Assembly (NCBI GenBank): GCA_026874595.1
Contig: CM049319.1
Span: 40,582,973 to 40,646,972 of the forward strand
Direction of reading: 5' to 3'
Source of the DNA: Sipunculus nudus
Lineage: Eukaryota > Annelida > Sipuncula > Golfingiida > Sipunculidae
DNA length: 64,000 nucleotides
Positions within the stretch are counted from its first letter, which is position 1, and the number at the start of each line of letters is the position of its first letter. The notes below the pieces were generated by a model. The model was not told where the DNA came from. It saw only the letters and a list, made by a program, of their open reading frames with translations, and did not search any database. Below are positions 53,001 to 59,145 of the stretch, one piece after another. Made by a program: the position numbers and the translations under genes.

Positions 53001-55412
53001 TGGGGTTTTTATGATTTTCTAAATTGTAGACTCGTGTCAACATCTTATTAAAATAACAAATATATCTAAGGGTTTCCTCACCTGATTTGGCCACACTTGA
53101 ATGATTTTTCTGTATTTTTTTTATTAATTTTCCAATTTGAATTCAATGATCATATATGATGCGATATCTAAAAAGGTTAACAAGGTATGCGTGTCGTTAA
53201 TCTCCTCGCCTTATTTCTCACTTTGTAATTTATCATTACTTCATACCTACATACACTATGTATCTATTTTACAATCGTCAGTGAGTATATAACACATATA
53301 CATTTCAAGAAACAGTCAATTCAACAATTACAACAATATAATGTTTAGTAACAGTCTTATAGGCCTAATGACTAATAAAACATGCCATAAACACATGTAA
53401 CATTACTGTATACCTACGTTCACAATGAATCTATCTTGCCGTCATCTGTTAGTACCGTTTAAAATACATAATTCAACCATCTATCATTTTCCGTCTCCTC
53501 AAAAAAGAATTAAACACATACGCAGCAACTTTTGTTATTTCAAATGGATTATCTTACTTAAATAATATTATAAAATTTTGTTCACTTAGAAAATGCAAAT
53601 CTTGTCAAATTTATTTTATCCTCAAATCATAATATAATTTACATTCTTGCATAAAGTGAGCTTCATCCTCAACAATAATGACTCTATAGCATAACCAGTT
53701 TTACAGATCCTCTCTTCACGGGATATATTATTATGACGTCCCATTTCTATAGCTAATTCATGATTTTAACATCGTAGTTTAGCAAGTTATGTATGATGGT
53801 TTTTTTATTTGGGATACAATAAACATATTTTTCAAGAGTGAACATGGATTTAAAAGTACCATAATAGTATAGTTTACTGCACAAATCAATATCAGCATGC
53901 CAATTTTGAATGACCATGTCTTTATTCTCATTTCAACTTCTTTCATGAAATAATTTACATCTCCAGTGTACTGTGCCATCCAAACATATCCAAAACCTGA
54001 TTGGAACAACAATGTTCTTACATGAGATACCCAATTTAATTTACCACTGTTGTCTAAATTCACTAACATACTGTACCCCTGTTTCTGATATCCATGTTCT
54101 GGCATATGCAACAGTTTAATCTAATACTTAATACAACGCAATAAACAAGTTACCAACAAAGGAAATCTGCCATGTTCTTCTAATGCACCGCATTTGGAGT
54201 ATTCTGACCTACATTTAAAATGTGATTGCAGATTTGTACTGTACTCTCTCTATTGTTTCTGATTTTTTGAAACCCCGTAACTCACATCCATATGTTAGTA
54301 TTGGTAATACCATTTGATCAAACAAATAAAAGAGAGGTTTTGTTCTAAAATATTTACACTTTTTGCTGATTGTTTTAAGCATGCATACAGCTTTGTTTGC
54401 TTGTAAAACTGCTGTTATTGTGTTTTTGACCAAGATAATTTTGTAGAGGGAATAATACCAAGATATGTGTAGTATGGAACCGCTTCTAACTGTTTACCTT
54501 TTAAATACCATATTTCTACTTTTCGTAAAGGACCACCTCTCCTAAAAACCATAATCTTAGTTTAATCAGTATTAATTTAAAAACCATATTTTTCATAAAA
54601 CTTTTAAAGGAGATCAATCTGTTGCTGAAGTATACTTGCAGCATCTCCACAATTAACCATATCATCTACAAATAACAATGTCATTAAATTTGAGAGTTTA
54701 GCATTTACATATATCCCTTGACATTCGCTTTCATTTAACATGTTACAATACTCATTTATAAATAAAGAAAAAAATAAAGGACTTATCATACAACCTTGCC
54801 GGGTACCTACCGAACATGCAAAATAATCTGTAAGTCTACTCTCAGTTAATATACAAGACTGCATTTTAGAATACATTGATTTTATGTAATATTTTACCAT
54901 TTGTGCCTTGTTTTAATAAAACATGCCACAATAAATTATATTCTACACAATCAAATGCTTTTGCAAAACTAATGTATAAACAGTAAAACCTACCTTTTCT
55001 TTTAACCAAGTATTTTTTAAGTATTTTTAAAGCATACAAAATAAACGCCTGGTCCCTTTCCTGTAACCAGCTTGTGATTCAGATAATATTATTCACTTAT
55101 TTATGTCGATTGTATGAAGGACATTATTTTACATTTTAGGGTAAAGGTCACATGAAAACCTACTGGGTGGTCGGCCGTGAAAATTTCGAACGCCCTTTCC
55201 CAGATTTTGATGAACTAGCTGCTGAAGACAACCCAAGACCCCTCAAACTCCCTGTAACGGTGGGAAAATCCATAACGCCTAAAGGCGGACGACCAAGTGC
55301 GGAGAGCGGTTTTTGTGAGACTATAAACGTGTCGAAGGAAGAATCTCGGGCAGGAGCTGTTCCTGAAATCAAGGTGCTTCCCCCAGTGGAAAATACGACA
55401 GATAAAAGCTGA
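7098..55412 (+). CDS. Receptor guanylate cyclase, natriuretic-peptide-receptor type, 3' 17 exons (5' partial)
   Basis: Joined exons give 803 residues plus stop. Visible in order: end of the extracellular ligand-binding domain (residues 1-124), one transmembrane helix (about 128-151), a kinase homology domain (about 185-440) with VAIK Lys232, HGN at 323-325 in place of the catalytic HRD, DFG 343-345 and APE 372-374, a coiled-coil dimerisation linker (about 485-535), a guanylate cyclase domain (about 540-715) and a 90-residue tail. Cyclase residues: metal-binding Asp553 (FSDIV) and Asp597 (GDAYM), and guanine-selecting Glu593 and Cys665. Members of this family make cGMP from GTP at the plasma membrane as dimers when an extracellular ligand binds. 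All 16 exon junctions are GT-AG and keep phase. Oddities: Lys676 replaces the transition-state Arg (usually SRMES), and Lys556 follows SDIV where vertebrate receptors have Gly. The signal peptide and most of the ectodomain lie upstream of the window. Ligand unknown. Confidence 0.93.
7345..7487 (+). CDS. Exon b: distal extracellular domain
   Basis: Acceptor TTTATAG ends at 7344; donor GTTAGT starts at 7488. The joined codon gives [21 protein letters not shown], the typical F-G-G-x-TG-x-x-x-x-D strand followed by a D-F/Y-W motif found near the end of receptor cyclase ectodomains. The exon enters in phase 1 and ends in phase 0. Confidence 0.9.
7488..8189. other. Intron sequence, no gene seen
   Basis: This is the start of the intron that runs from 7488 to 17217. 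It is AT-rich with long runs of A and T, and I see no coding or RNA feature. It leads into the 72-bp array without a sharp boundary. Confidence 0.7.
8190..14915. repeat. 72-bp minisatellite inside an intron
   Basis: About 93 copies. The unit contains GAAGGATAATGAACAGCAG, TAGTTACAGGGCTGTGG and TGACACATTATATGCTGATA, followed by AAATGTGTCCCTCC. Because 72 is divisible by three, the minus strand stays open for long stretches and reads a Cys-rich 24-residue repeat ([20 protein letters not shown] core), which I treat as non-coding. No nearby exon resembles the unit. A block of 21 units (1512 bp) is duplicated within it. Confidence 0.95.
14916..16560. other. Intron sequence with a poly-G run
   Basis: No coding feature. 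It contains a G homopolymer at 16259-16278 and a stretch of CCGTCCGTCA-like motifs near 15745-15780 of the kind often seen at the ends of molluscan dispersed repeats. Short open frames here show no recognisable protein. Confidence 0.6.
16570..16735 (-). mobile_element. Probable tRNA-derived SINE
   Basis: Read on the minus strand, GGTTCGATTCCCGG (about 16656-16669) is a good pol III B box. About 40 bases before it lies an A-box-like stretch around CTCGAGTAGTAAATCGCC. The spacing and the intervening GCTTTCTTCACTTGCGACC resemble a decayed tRNA head. A tRNA gene is unlikely because the arms do not fold cleanly. The 3' limit is uncertain. Confidence 0.5.
17218..17323 (+). CDS. Exon c: membrane-proximal extracellular segment
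   Basis: Acceptor TTCAACAG ends at 17217; donor GTACGT starts at 17324. It encodes [13 protein letters not shown], then [16 protein letters not shown]. The PPxxPxCGF...C segment with two cysteines is the conserved juxtamembrane stretch of natriuretic-type receptor cyclases. It ends in phase 1. Confidence 0.9.
17552..17633 (+). CDS. Exon d: transmembrane helix
   Basis: Acceptor ATTTTACAG ends at 17551; donor GTAACA starts at 17634. Trp128 is followed by about 23 almost entirely hydrophobic residues ([14 protein letters not shown] then TAVLLFFVL) and a split Arg152 codon, a classic single-pass stop-transfer segment. It ends in phase 2. Confidence 0.92.
17634..18164. other. Intron sequence, no gene seen
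   Basis: This is the start of the intron between the transmembrane exon and the juxtamembrane exon. It is AT-rich and shows no coding signal. Confidence 0.6.
18165..18700. mobile_element. Fold-back (palindromic) element with about 165-bp arms
   Basis: The left arm, 18181-18345, is matched in reverse complement by 18498-18658. Paired landmarks are CACAAACGATTATGTATG with CATACATAATCGTTTGTG, and GGTAATTTCGTATTACGTTA with TAACGTAATACGAAATTACC. The arms and the centre (18346-18497) are themselves built from a loose repeat of about 17-20 bp with the core ACATTATCGGTT. There is no coding sequence. It resembles a fold-back or MITE-type element; terminal duplications were not found. Confidence 0.8.
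18701..19734. other. Intron sequence with dispersed-repeat fragments
   Basis: No gene seen. It holds a CCTGTGACCTTGACC-type motif near 18985, which recurs near 22575 and 22725, and several GTAGGTGGCACCA motifs (about 19480 and 19605). These look like fragments of an interspersed repeat family. Confidence 0.5.
19735..20345. repeat. Degenerate repeats of roughly 90-110 bp
   Basis: The motifs CTGCACTGAGTGAACTC, TTGACCTGTT, ATCTGATACAGTTGGCAGT and AAAGCTATAAATAGA recur about four to six times in the same order with substantial divergence. No coding signal. The repeated CTATAAATAGA looks like a TATA box, but it is part of the repeat. Confidence 0.6.
20725..21125. repeat. Dispersed repeat, copy 1
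   Basis: It shares, in order, TGACCCCCGTACAAAAA, GCGCCAACAATA, ACATTGGCATAAAATTTG-like, GAACCATTCGAACAAACTTG-like and CGTACAGACG...GACGGACGCC motifs with 21985-22505. It ends in the GACGGACGCCGCCACACCAT motif typical of molluscan interspersed repeats. Confidence 0.7.
21985..22505. repeat. Dispersed repeat, copy 2
   Basis: Same family and orientation as 20725-21125, with the same closing GTACAGACGCCGAACGACGG, CGACGCCACACCATA and CATAAGCTCATAGG. A partial third copy of its central part is visible around 21600-21960. No coding capacity is evident. Confidence 0.7.
22506..24335. other. Intron sequence, no gene seen
   Basis: AT-rich intron. It contains weak repeats of CCTTGACCTTTGA type near 22575-22745 and a short run of CACACTGTAATACCG units at about 24200-24260. 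The open frames here match nothing I recognise. Confidence 0.55.
24336..24680. repeat. 58-bp minisatellite, about 6 copies
   Basis: The unit is built of GTATGCGGCACGTATGGG, TATGCAGCACGTATGCGTAA and AGGGGGCATTCCATATATAC. It is itself made of shorter CGTATG-spaced pieces and leaves both strands open, which explains the overlapping reading frames here. It lies about 400 bp upstream of the exon at 25073 and does not resemble it. Confidence 0.9.
25073..25169 (+). CDS. Exon e: juxtamembrane cytoplasmic segment
   Basis: Acceptor TTTTTATCAAG ends at 25072; donor GTAGAG starts at 25170. With the split Arg codon the product reads [20 protein letters not shown], matching the R-K-x-x-Y-E-x-x-L-x-x-M-x-W-R-x-x-W-x-D motif just inside the membrane of receptor cyclases. 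The acceptor was placed here because the next AG, 4 bases downstream, would break the frame. Confidence 0.88.
25355..25555 (+). CDS. Exon f: N-lobe of kinase homology domain
   Basis: Acceptor CTGGCGGCAG ends at 25354; donor GTCAGT starts at 25556. The 67 codons are in phase 0 on both sides. The exon contains [18 protein letters not shown], the degenerate nucleotide-binding strand pair with the retained VAIK lysine (Lys232), then the start of helix C (FLLEMKM). Confidence 0.92.
25595..25690. repeat. AAT-rich low-complexity tract
   Basis: Run of AATAATAAT and AATATTAAT motifs in the short intron between exons f and g. Confidence 0.85.
25869..25973 (+). CDS. Exon g: kinase homology domain, strands 4-5 and hinge
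   Basis: Acceptor TTGTTTAG ends at 25868; donor GTAAAC starts at 25974. The 35 codons read [16 protein letters not shown] and end at the hinge with [11 protein letters not shown], the conserved E-Y-C-x-x-G-S-L-Q of receptor cyclases. The last 14 or so bases of the exon and the first bases of the intron are the seed of the 38-bp array that follows at once. Confidence 0.93.
25955..28060. repeat. 38-bp minisatellite seeded on the donor of the exon ending at 25973
   Basis: About 55 copies of a unit with CCAAAGGTAGCCTATAG then GTAACCCACAAAGTTACCGTA. The exon end and intron start read CCAAAGGCAGCCTACAG then GTAAACCACAAAGTTACTATA, so the unit is a copy of the splice junction and carries a donor-like TATAG/GTAAC in each repeat. 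Two main variants, CCCAC and CCAAC, occur in runs. The copies at both ends are the most diverged. Confidence 0.97.
28217..28288 (+). CDS. Exon h: kinase homology domain, helix D-E region
   Basis: Acceptor TTATTTGCAG ends at 28216; donor GTAAGT starts at 28289. The 24 codons read [18 protein letters not shown], then VIDILK. This continues GSLQ-D-V-x-x-N and leads to the SxxxDIxKG helix typical of the family. Phase 0 on both sides. Confidence 0.9.
28289..31967. other. Intron sequence, no gene seen
   Basis: AT-rich. There is a loose duplication of roughly 140 bp around 30510-30800. Around 30890-31260 the DNA is rich in ACGAC/GTCGT motifs, and AAATTCGTGGAAGTAGG near 30841 recurs as AAATTCGTGAAAGTGGG near 31204, which may mark a decayed transposon. 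Short frames at 28716-29098 match nothing known to me. Confidence 0.5.
29730..29830. repeat. TA and AG microsatellites
   Basis: A (TA)n tract at about 29730-29749 is followed by an almost pure (AG)n tract at about 29773-29826. Confidence 0.95.
31968..32000. repeat. CT microsatellite upstream of exon i
   Basis: About 16 CT repeats on the + strand, ending some 53 bases before the acceptor of the exon at 32054. It could bind polypyrimidine-tract proteins in the transcript, but this is only positional inference. Confidence 0.9.
32054..32222 (+). CDS. Exon i: pseudokinase catalytic-loop and DFG exon
   Basis: Acceptor TATTACACAG ends at 32053; donor GTCAGT starts at 32223. It encodes [20 protein letters not shown], then [20 protein letters not shown] replaces the active-kinase HRDxxxxN, so catalysis is not expected, while the DFG Asp343 is kept. 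It ends in phase 1. The donor sequence is reiterated downstream in a short 34-bp array. Confidence 0.94.
32216..32500. repeat. 34-bp repeat seeded on the donor of the exon ending at 32222
   Basis: Seven to eight decaying copies of TACAGTGGTCAGTGTGTGTT followed by AGTTATGGCGGGG. The first copy overlaps the exon end (TACAGTG) and the real donor GTCAGT. The third copy reads TACAGTG then GTAAGT at 32293, a better consensus donor than the real one. Confidence 0.92.
32501..32944. other. Intron sequence, no gene seen
   Basis: AT-rich end of the intron between exons i and j; no repeat or coding feature noted. Confidence 0.6.
32945..33112 (+). CDS. Exon j: kinase homology domain C-lobe
   Basis: Acceptor CTTTATTTAG ends at 32944; donor GTGAGT starts at 33113. 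The split codon gives Ala367, then [30 protein letters not shown] and DEDMSPE. These are the APE motif, helix F (normally D-x-Y-S-F-G-I) and the S/P-x-E loop. It ends in phase 1. The 39-bp array starts at its donor. Confidence 0.94.
33113..37312. repeat. 39-bp minisatellite seeded on the donor of the exon ending at 33112
   Basis: About 107 copies. The unit is ACATGTCCTCAGAGGGTGAG then TAGTTCAGGACACAAGTAGG. The exon end and intron start read ATATGTCCCCAGAGG then GTGAGTAGTTCAAAACACA, so each unit repeats the donor junction. Copies up to about 35340 often keep GGGTGAGTAG. Those from about 36340 to 37310 are more uniform and mostly read GGATAAGTAC, so the GT is lost. Since 39 is a multiple of three, both strands stay open in the uniform part. 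Confidence 0.96.
37313..39235. other. Intron sequence with a poly-C run
   Basis: No gene seen. It contains a C homopolymer at 38561-38578 and AT-rich sequence. The open frame at 38680-39012 on the minus strand has no recognisable features. Confidence 0.6.
39236..39407 (+). CDS. Exon k: end of kinase homology domain
   Basis: Acceptor TAATTTTTAG ends at 39235; donor GTCAGT starts at 39408. The split Glu423 codon is followed by [34 protein letters not shown] and [10 protein letters not shown]. The C-x-x-x-x-P-x-x-R-P motif is the conserved kinase helix H/I region. It ends in phase 2. Confidence 0.93.
39795..39935 (+). CDS. Exon l: coiled-coil dimerisation linker
   Basis: Acceptor GTCACGACAG ends at 39794; donor GTCAGT starts at 39936. 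It encodes [20 protein letters not shown], then [19 protein letters not shown] and YRMLP. This is the conserved signalling helix, Y-x-x-x-L-E-x-x-V-x-E-R-T-x-x-L-x-x-E-K, that couples the pseudokinase to the cyclase and mediates dimerisation. A longer reading frame from 39610 runs through the upstream intron, but exon-exon homology and phase require the start at 39795. Confidence 0.92.
39950..42790. repeat. 51-bp minisatellite starting just after the donor of exon l
   Basis: About 56 copies of GGTCAAACTGTAGGACTCCC, TCAAACATAATGTACTCCAG and ACACTGTGTGT; a 49-bp variant lacks one GT. It begins within about 15 bases of the donor at 39936. The unit part GGACTCCCTCAAACATAATG plus TACTCCAGACAC can be loosely aligned with GGATGCTGCCACAGTCAGTT plus CACCAATAAGACAC at the exon end, so a donor origin is possible but not clear. 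Open frames here are products of the 51-bp period. Confidence 0.95.
42795..46770. repeat. 37-bp minisatellite resembling the acceptor of exon m
   Basis: About 107 copies, alternating between units with AACACAATGTAGTGTGGTC and units with AGCACAATGTCATGTAGTC, each followed by AGACTGTCCAGTAATCACA. The acceptor at 46862 reads AGACTGTTTTCTAATGACAG then GTCTGTGG. The edge copies near 42829 and 46724 keep ATCACAGGCA, with the AG of the splice site, while most inner copies read ATCACAACA or ATCACAAGCA. The array ends about 90 bases before the exon. Confidence 0.93.
46862..46985 (+). CDS. Exon m: start of guanylate cyclase domain
   Basis: Acceptor TTCTAATGACAG ends at 46861; donor GTTACA starts at 46986. 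It encodes [20 protein letters not shown], then [25 protein letters not shown] supplies metal-binding Asp553. The residue after SDIV is Lys, where vertebrate receptor cyclases have Gly. This exon's acceptor region resembles the 37-bp unit of the array immediately upstream. Confidence 0.95.
46986..47179. other. Intron start, no feature seen
   Basis: Short AT-rich stretch after the donor of exon m. Confidence 0.6.
47180..47470. repeat. 22-bp minisatellite
   Basis: About 13 copies of CTCTGTTAACGTTCACCATG plus GT, with decaying ends. No similarity to the flanking exons. Confidence 0.9.
47471..48189. other. Intron sequence, no gene seen
   Basis: AT-rich intron DNA between two short arrays. Confidence 0.6.
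48190..48475. repeat. 38-bp minisatellite, about 7 copies
   Basis: The unit is CAGAGTGTGCCATGACAAAG then TTTTGGTGGCGTCACCAA. It does not resemble the neighbouring exons and is unrelated to the other 38-bp array at 25955-28060. Confidence 0.92.
48476..49513. other. Intron sequence, no gene seen
   Basis: AT-rich intron leading to exon n; short TCTTAGCCTA repeats near 49070-49095. Confidence 0.6.
49514..49745 (+). CDS. Exon n: guanylate cyclase catalytic core
   Basis: Acceptor TTTGAGCAG ends at 49513; donor GTGAGT starts at 49746. It encodes [40 protein letters not shown] and, near the end, NLRVRIG. Glu593 (guanine recognition) and Asp597 (second metal ligand) are present. Enters in phase 0 and ends in phase 1. 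Confidence 0.96.
49939..50049 (+). CDS. Exon o: guanylate cyclase catalytic core
   Basis: Acceptor TTCTGTTTCAG ends at 49938; donor GTAAGT starts at 50050. It encodes [20 protein letters not shown], then [16 protein letters not shown]. Cys665 (guanine selectivity) and Asn672 are present. Position 676 is Lys (codon AAG) where the family has the transition-state Arg. Phase 1 in and phase 1 out. Confidence 0.95.
50050..51915. other. Intron sequence with a poly-G run and probable dispersed repeats
   Basis: No gene seen. There is a G homopolymer at about 50897-50917. Around 51540-51770 the motif AGCCAGGTG with GCCCGCATTTCACAG or close variants recurs three or four times. Open frames at 51284-51536 on the minus strand look like parts of a transposable element but carry no motif I can name. 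Confidence 0.5.
51916..52689. repeat. 101-bp minisatellite seeded on the acceptor of exon p
   Basis: About seven copies plus a decayed last one. The unit reads CTGATTTTGTTTCAAGGACG, AGGACACAGTTGGTTTGGAG, ATCTCGTGTGTTTTAATTGT, GGGCGGGCACGTGACACAGA, CGGTATTTTTATGTAACTAT. The first block aligns with CTGACTTTGTTTCAGCTATG and AGGATACATCTGAGTGAG at the acceptor and start of the exon at 52690. The repeats thus carry a pyrimidine tract and a shifted AG (TTTCAAG). Confidence 0.93.
52690..52781 (+). CDS. Exon p: end of guanylate cyclase domain
   Basis: Acceptor ACTTTGTTTCAG ends at 52689; donor GTGACT starts at 52782. With the split Pro683 codon it encodes [17 protein letters not shown], then [14 protein letters not shown], the conserved final helix and strand of the cyclase domain. 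The acceptor plus the first exon bases recur in the 101-bp array upstream. Confidence 0.94.
52782..53769. other. Intron sequence, no gene seen
   Basis: AT-rich first part of the last intron, upstream of the LINE fragment. Confidence 0.6.
53770..55085 (-). mobile_element. Degenerate non-LTR retrotransposon (LINE) fragment, reverse transcriptase part
   Basis: Minus-strand frames read consecutive parts of a reverse transcriptase. Near 54920-55000 there is [18 protein letters not shown], like the F-x-K-A-F-D block. At 54604-54900 there are [19 protein letters not shown] and LLFVDDMV, a variant of the YADD catalytic box. At 54215-54433 there is LPILTYGCE, and at 53779-54111 a C-terminal segment with [14 protein letters not shown]. 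Frame breaks separate the pieces, and the endonuclease and 5' parts are missing, so the copy is dead. It is antisense to the host gene in its last intron. Confidence 0.88.
55140..55412 (+). CDS. Exon q: last coding exon and C-terminal tail
   Basis: Acceptor TTACATTTTAG ends at 55139; the stop codon TGA is at 55410-55412. It begins [20 protein letters not shown], the conserved K-G-x-M-x-T-Y-W-x-x-G strand closing the cyclase domain. About 65 low-complexity, Pro/Glu/Lys-rich residues follow and end in [10 protein letters not shown]. The tail has no recognisable domain. Confidence 0.92.
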   Translation, partial: GKGHMKTYWVVGRENFERPFPDFDELAAEDNPRPLKLPVTVGKSITPKGGRPSAESGFCETINVSKEESRAGAVPEIKVLPPVENTTDKS

Positions 55413-56064
55413 CCCTAAAAAATGATCTCCACGACTGTCACCAAATGTTACCCTATGGGTTTAATTCTGACTTCAGTTTTCTACGATCTCTGTGTTCCGG
55501 ACAATACTCGGCGCGTTGATAGTGTGTACAGATAGTGACAGGAAAAGATATTCACTGACTCGTAATATTTTTTCTACGTTAAGAAGCTTCAGCTAGCTGA
55601 AAGCAAAGAAGATATCGAAGTGTTTATTATACATGGAGTTACCTTAATCACTCAAAGTCTACCAAAACACATTTGTCTTTTTGTTACAGTCATATTTAAT
55701 TACAAGTTATCGCATATAAAAATATCATAAACATTTTCAATTTTGCGCCTTCGGAACAGCTTTTTTTTAATTGTTTAAAGTGCACGACATCCCGAGTGTA
55801 ACGTGCTACACGGAGTCTGTGCAGCATCTGGACCTTACCATAACAACACCAGCTAGGTGTGACCGTGTATATATATAATATATAGTTACGACCAGTATTA
55901 CAGACATCTAGAAAATATACAATGGCGGAAATAAGCAAACAGCGGAAACATTAATTTCGAACCTTTCTGTGCACACGCAGTCTTGCTGAGTGGACAGTTT
56001 TTTTATTTGTTCATGTATGAAAGTGTCACATGTAACATACTTTTATGATTGTGATCGCATAATG
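55413..56064 (+). other. Probable 3' untranslated region and downstream DNA
   Basis: Follows the stop codon of the cyclase gene. No AATAAA was found before the 58-bp array starts; near matches such as ATATAAA occur at about 55714. The first canonical AATAAA I noticed further on is near 60038, too far away to assign. The transcript end is undetermined. Confidence 0.45.
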
Positions 56065-59000
56065 CTTTGACTCGGAGAACAGTGTGTATTTGTAGTACAC
56101 GTCTCATGGACAATCTTTAATGCCTTGTCACAGAGAACAGTGTGTATCAGTAGTACACGCCTTATAGACAATTTTTAATGCCTGCTCACAGAGAACAGTG
56201 TGTATCAGTAGTACACGCTTCATGGACAATCTTTAATGCCTGGTCCCAGAGAACATTGTGTATCAGTAGTACACGCCTCATGGACAGTCTTTAATGCCTG
56301 GTCCCAGAGAACATTGTGTATCAGTAGTACACGCCTCATAGACAGTCTTTAATGCCTGGTCCCGGAGAACAGTGTGTATCAGTAGTACACGCCTCATGGA
56401 CAATCTTTAATGCCTGGTCCCAGAGAACAGTATGTATCAGTAGTACACGCCTCATGGACAATCTTTAATGCCTGGTCCCAGAGAACATTGTGTATCAGTA
56501 GTACACGCCTCACGGACAATCTTTAATGCCTGGTCCCAGAGAACAGTGTGTATCAGTAGTACACGCCTCACGGACAGTCTTTAATGCCTGGTCCCAGAGA
56601 ACAGTGTGTATCAGTAGTACACGCCTCACGGACAATCTTTAATGCCTGGTCCCAGAGAACAGTGTGTATCAGTAGTACACGCCTCACGGACAGTCTTTAA
56701 TGCCTGGTCCCAGAGAACAGTGTGTATCAATAGTACACGCCTCACGGACAGTCTTTAATGTCTGGTCCCAGAGAACAGTATGTATCAGTAGTACACGCCT
56801 CATGGACAATCTTTAATGGCTGGTCCCAGAGAACAGTGTGTATCAGTAGTACACGCCTCATAGACAATCATTAATGCTATTTCCCATAGACAGTATGTAT
56901 CAGTAGGCCTATTACACGCCTCATGGGCAATCTTTCATACTTATTCCCAGAGAACAGTGTGTATCAGTAGTACACGCCTCATGGACAATCTTTAATGCCT
57001 GGTCACAGAGAACATTGTGTATCAGTAGTACACGCCTCATGGAAAGTCCTAAATGCCTGGTCCCAGAGAACAGTGTGTATCAGTAGTACACGCCTCATGG
57101 ACAATCTTTAATGCCTGGTCCCAGAGAACAGTGTGTATCAGTAATACACACCTCATGGACAATCTTTAATGCCTGGTCACAGAGAACAGTGTGTATCAGT
57201 AATACACACCTCATGGACAATCTTTAATGCCTGGTCCCAGAGAACAGTGTGTATCAGTAATACACACCTCAAGGACAATCTTTAATGCCTGGTCACAGAG
57301 AACAGTGTGTATCAGTAGTACACGCCTCATGGAAAGTCCTAAATGCCTGGTCCCAGAGAACAGTGTGTATCAGTAGTACACGCCTCATGGACAATCTTTA
57401 ATGCCTGGTCGCAGAGAACAGTGTGTATCCGTAATACACACCTCATGGACAATCGTTAATGCCTGGTCACAGAGAACAGTGTGTATCAGTAATACACACC
57501 TCATGGACAATCTTTAATGCCTGGTCACAGAGAACAGTGTGTATCAGTAGTACACGCCTCATGGAAAGTCCTAAATGCCTGGTCCCAGAGAACAGTGTGT
57601 ATCAGTAGTACACGCCTCATGGAAAATCTTTAATGCCTGGTCCCAGAGAACAGTGTGTATCAGTAATACACACCTCATGGACAATCTTTAATGCCTGGTC
57701 CCAGAGAACAGTGTGTATCAGTAGTACACGCCTCATGGACAATCTTTAATGCCTGGTCCCAGAGAACAGTGTGTATCAGTAGTACACGCCTCACGGACAA
57801 TCTTTAATGCCTGGTCACAGAGAACAGTGTGTATCAGTAGTACACGCCTCATGGAAAGTCCTAAATGCCTGGTCCCAGAGAACAGTGTGTATCAGTAATA
57901 CGCACCTCATGTACAATCTTTAATGCCTGGTCCCAGAGAATAGTGTGTATCATTAATACACACCTCAAGGACAATCTTTAATGCCTGGTCACAGAGAACA
58001 GTGTGTATCAGTAGTACACGCCTCATGGAAAGTCCTAAATGGCTGGTCCCAGAGAACAGTGTGTATCAGTAGTACACGCCTCATGGACAATCTTTAATGC
58101 CTGGTCCCAGAGAACAGTGTGTATCCGTAATACACACCTCATGAACAATCTTTAATGCCTGGTCACAGAGAACAGTGTGTATCAGTAATACACACCTCAT
58201 GGACAATCTTTTATGCCTGGTCACAGAGAACAGTGTGAATCAGTAGTACACGCCTCATGGAAAGTCCTAAATGCCTGGTCCCAGAGAACAGTGTGTATCA
58301 GTAGTACACGCCTCATGGAAAATCTTTAATGCCTGGTCCCAGAGAACAGTGTGTATCAGTAATACACACCTCATGGACAATCTTTAATGCCTGGTCACAG
58401 AGAACAGTGTGTATCAGTAGTACACGCCTCATGGACAATATTAAAAGCCATGTCCCAGAGATCATTGTGTATCAGTAGTACACGCCTCATAGACAATCAT
58501 TAATGCTTATTCTCAGAGAACAGTATGTATCAGTAGGCCTATTACACGCCTCCTGGGCAATCTTTCATACTTATTCCCAGAGAACAGTGTGTATCAGTAG
58601 TACACGCCTCATGGACAATCTTTAATGCCTGGTCCCAGAGAATAGTGTGTATCAGTAATACACACCTCATGGACAATCTTTAATGCCTGGTCTCAGAGAA
58701 CAGTGTGTATCAGTAGTACACGCCTCATGGAAAGTCCTAAATGCCTGGTCCCAGAGAACGGTGTGTATCAGTAGTACACGCCTCATGGACAATCTTTAAT
58801 GCCTGCTCACAGAGAACAGTGTGTATCAGAAGTACACGCCTCATGGACAATATTAAAAGCCTGGTCCCAGAGACCATTGTGTATCAGTAGTACACGCCTC
58901 ATGGACAATCTTTAATGCCTGGTCCCAGAGAACAGTGTGTATCAGTAGTACACGCCTCATGGACAGTCATTAATGCCTGGTCACAGAGAACAGTGTGTAT

Positions 59001-59145
59001 CAGTAGTACACGCCTCATGGACAATATTAAAAGCCTGGTCCCAGAGATCATTGTGTATCAGTAGTACACGCCTCATGGACAATCTTTAATGCCTGGTCGC
59101 AGAGAACAGTGTGTATCAGAAGTACACGCCTCATGGACAATCTCA
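56065..59145. repeat. 58-bp minisatellite downstream of the gene
   Basis: About 53 copies of CTTTAATGCCTGGTCCCAGA, GAACAGTGTGTATCAGTAGT and ACACGCCTCATGGACAAT. Variants with GTAATACACACCTC, GAAAGTCCTAAATG and CAATATTAAAAGCC alternate in blocks, showing repeated block duplication. It may lie in the 3' UTR or just beyond it. Confidence 0.95.
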
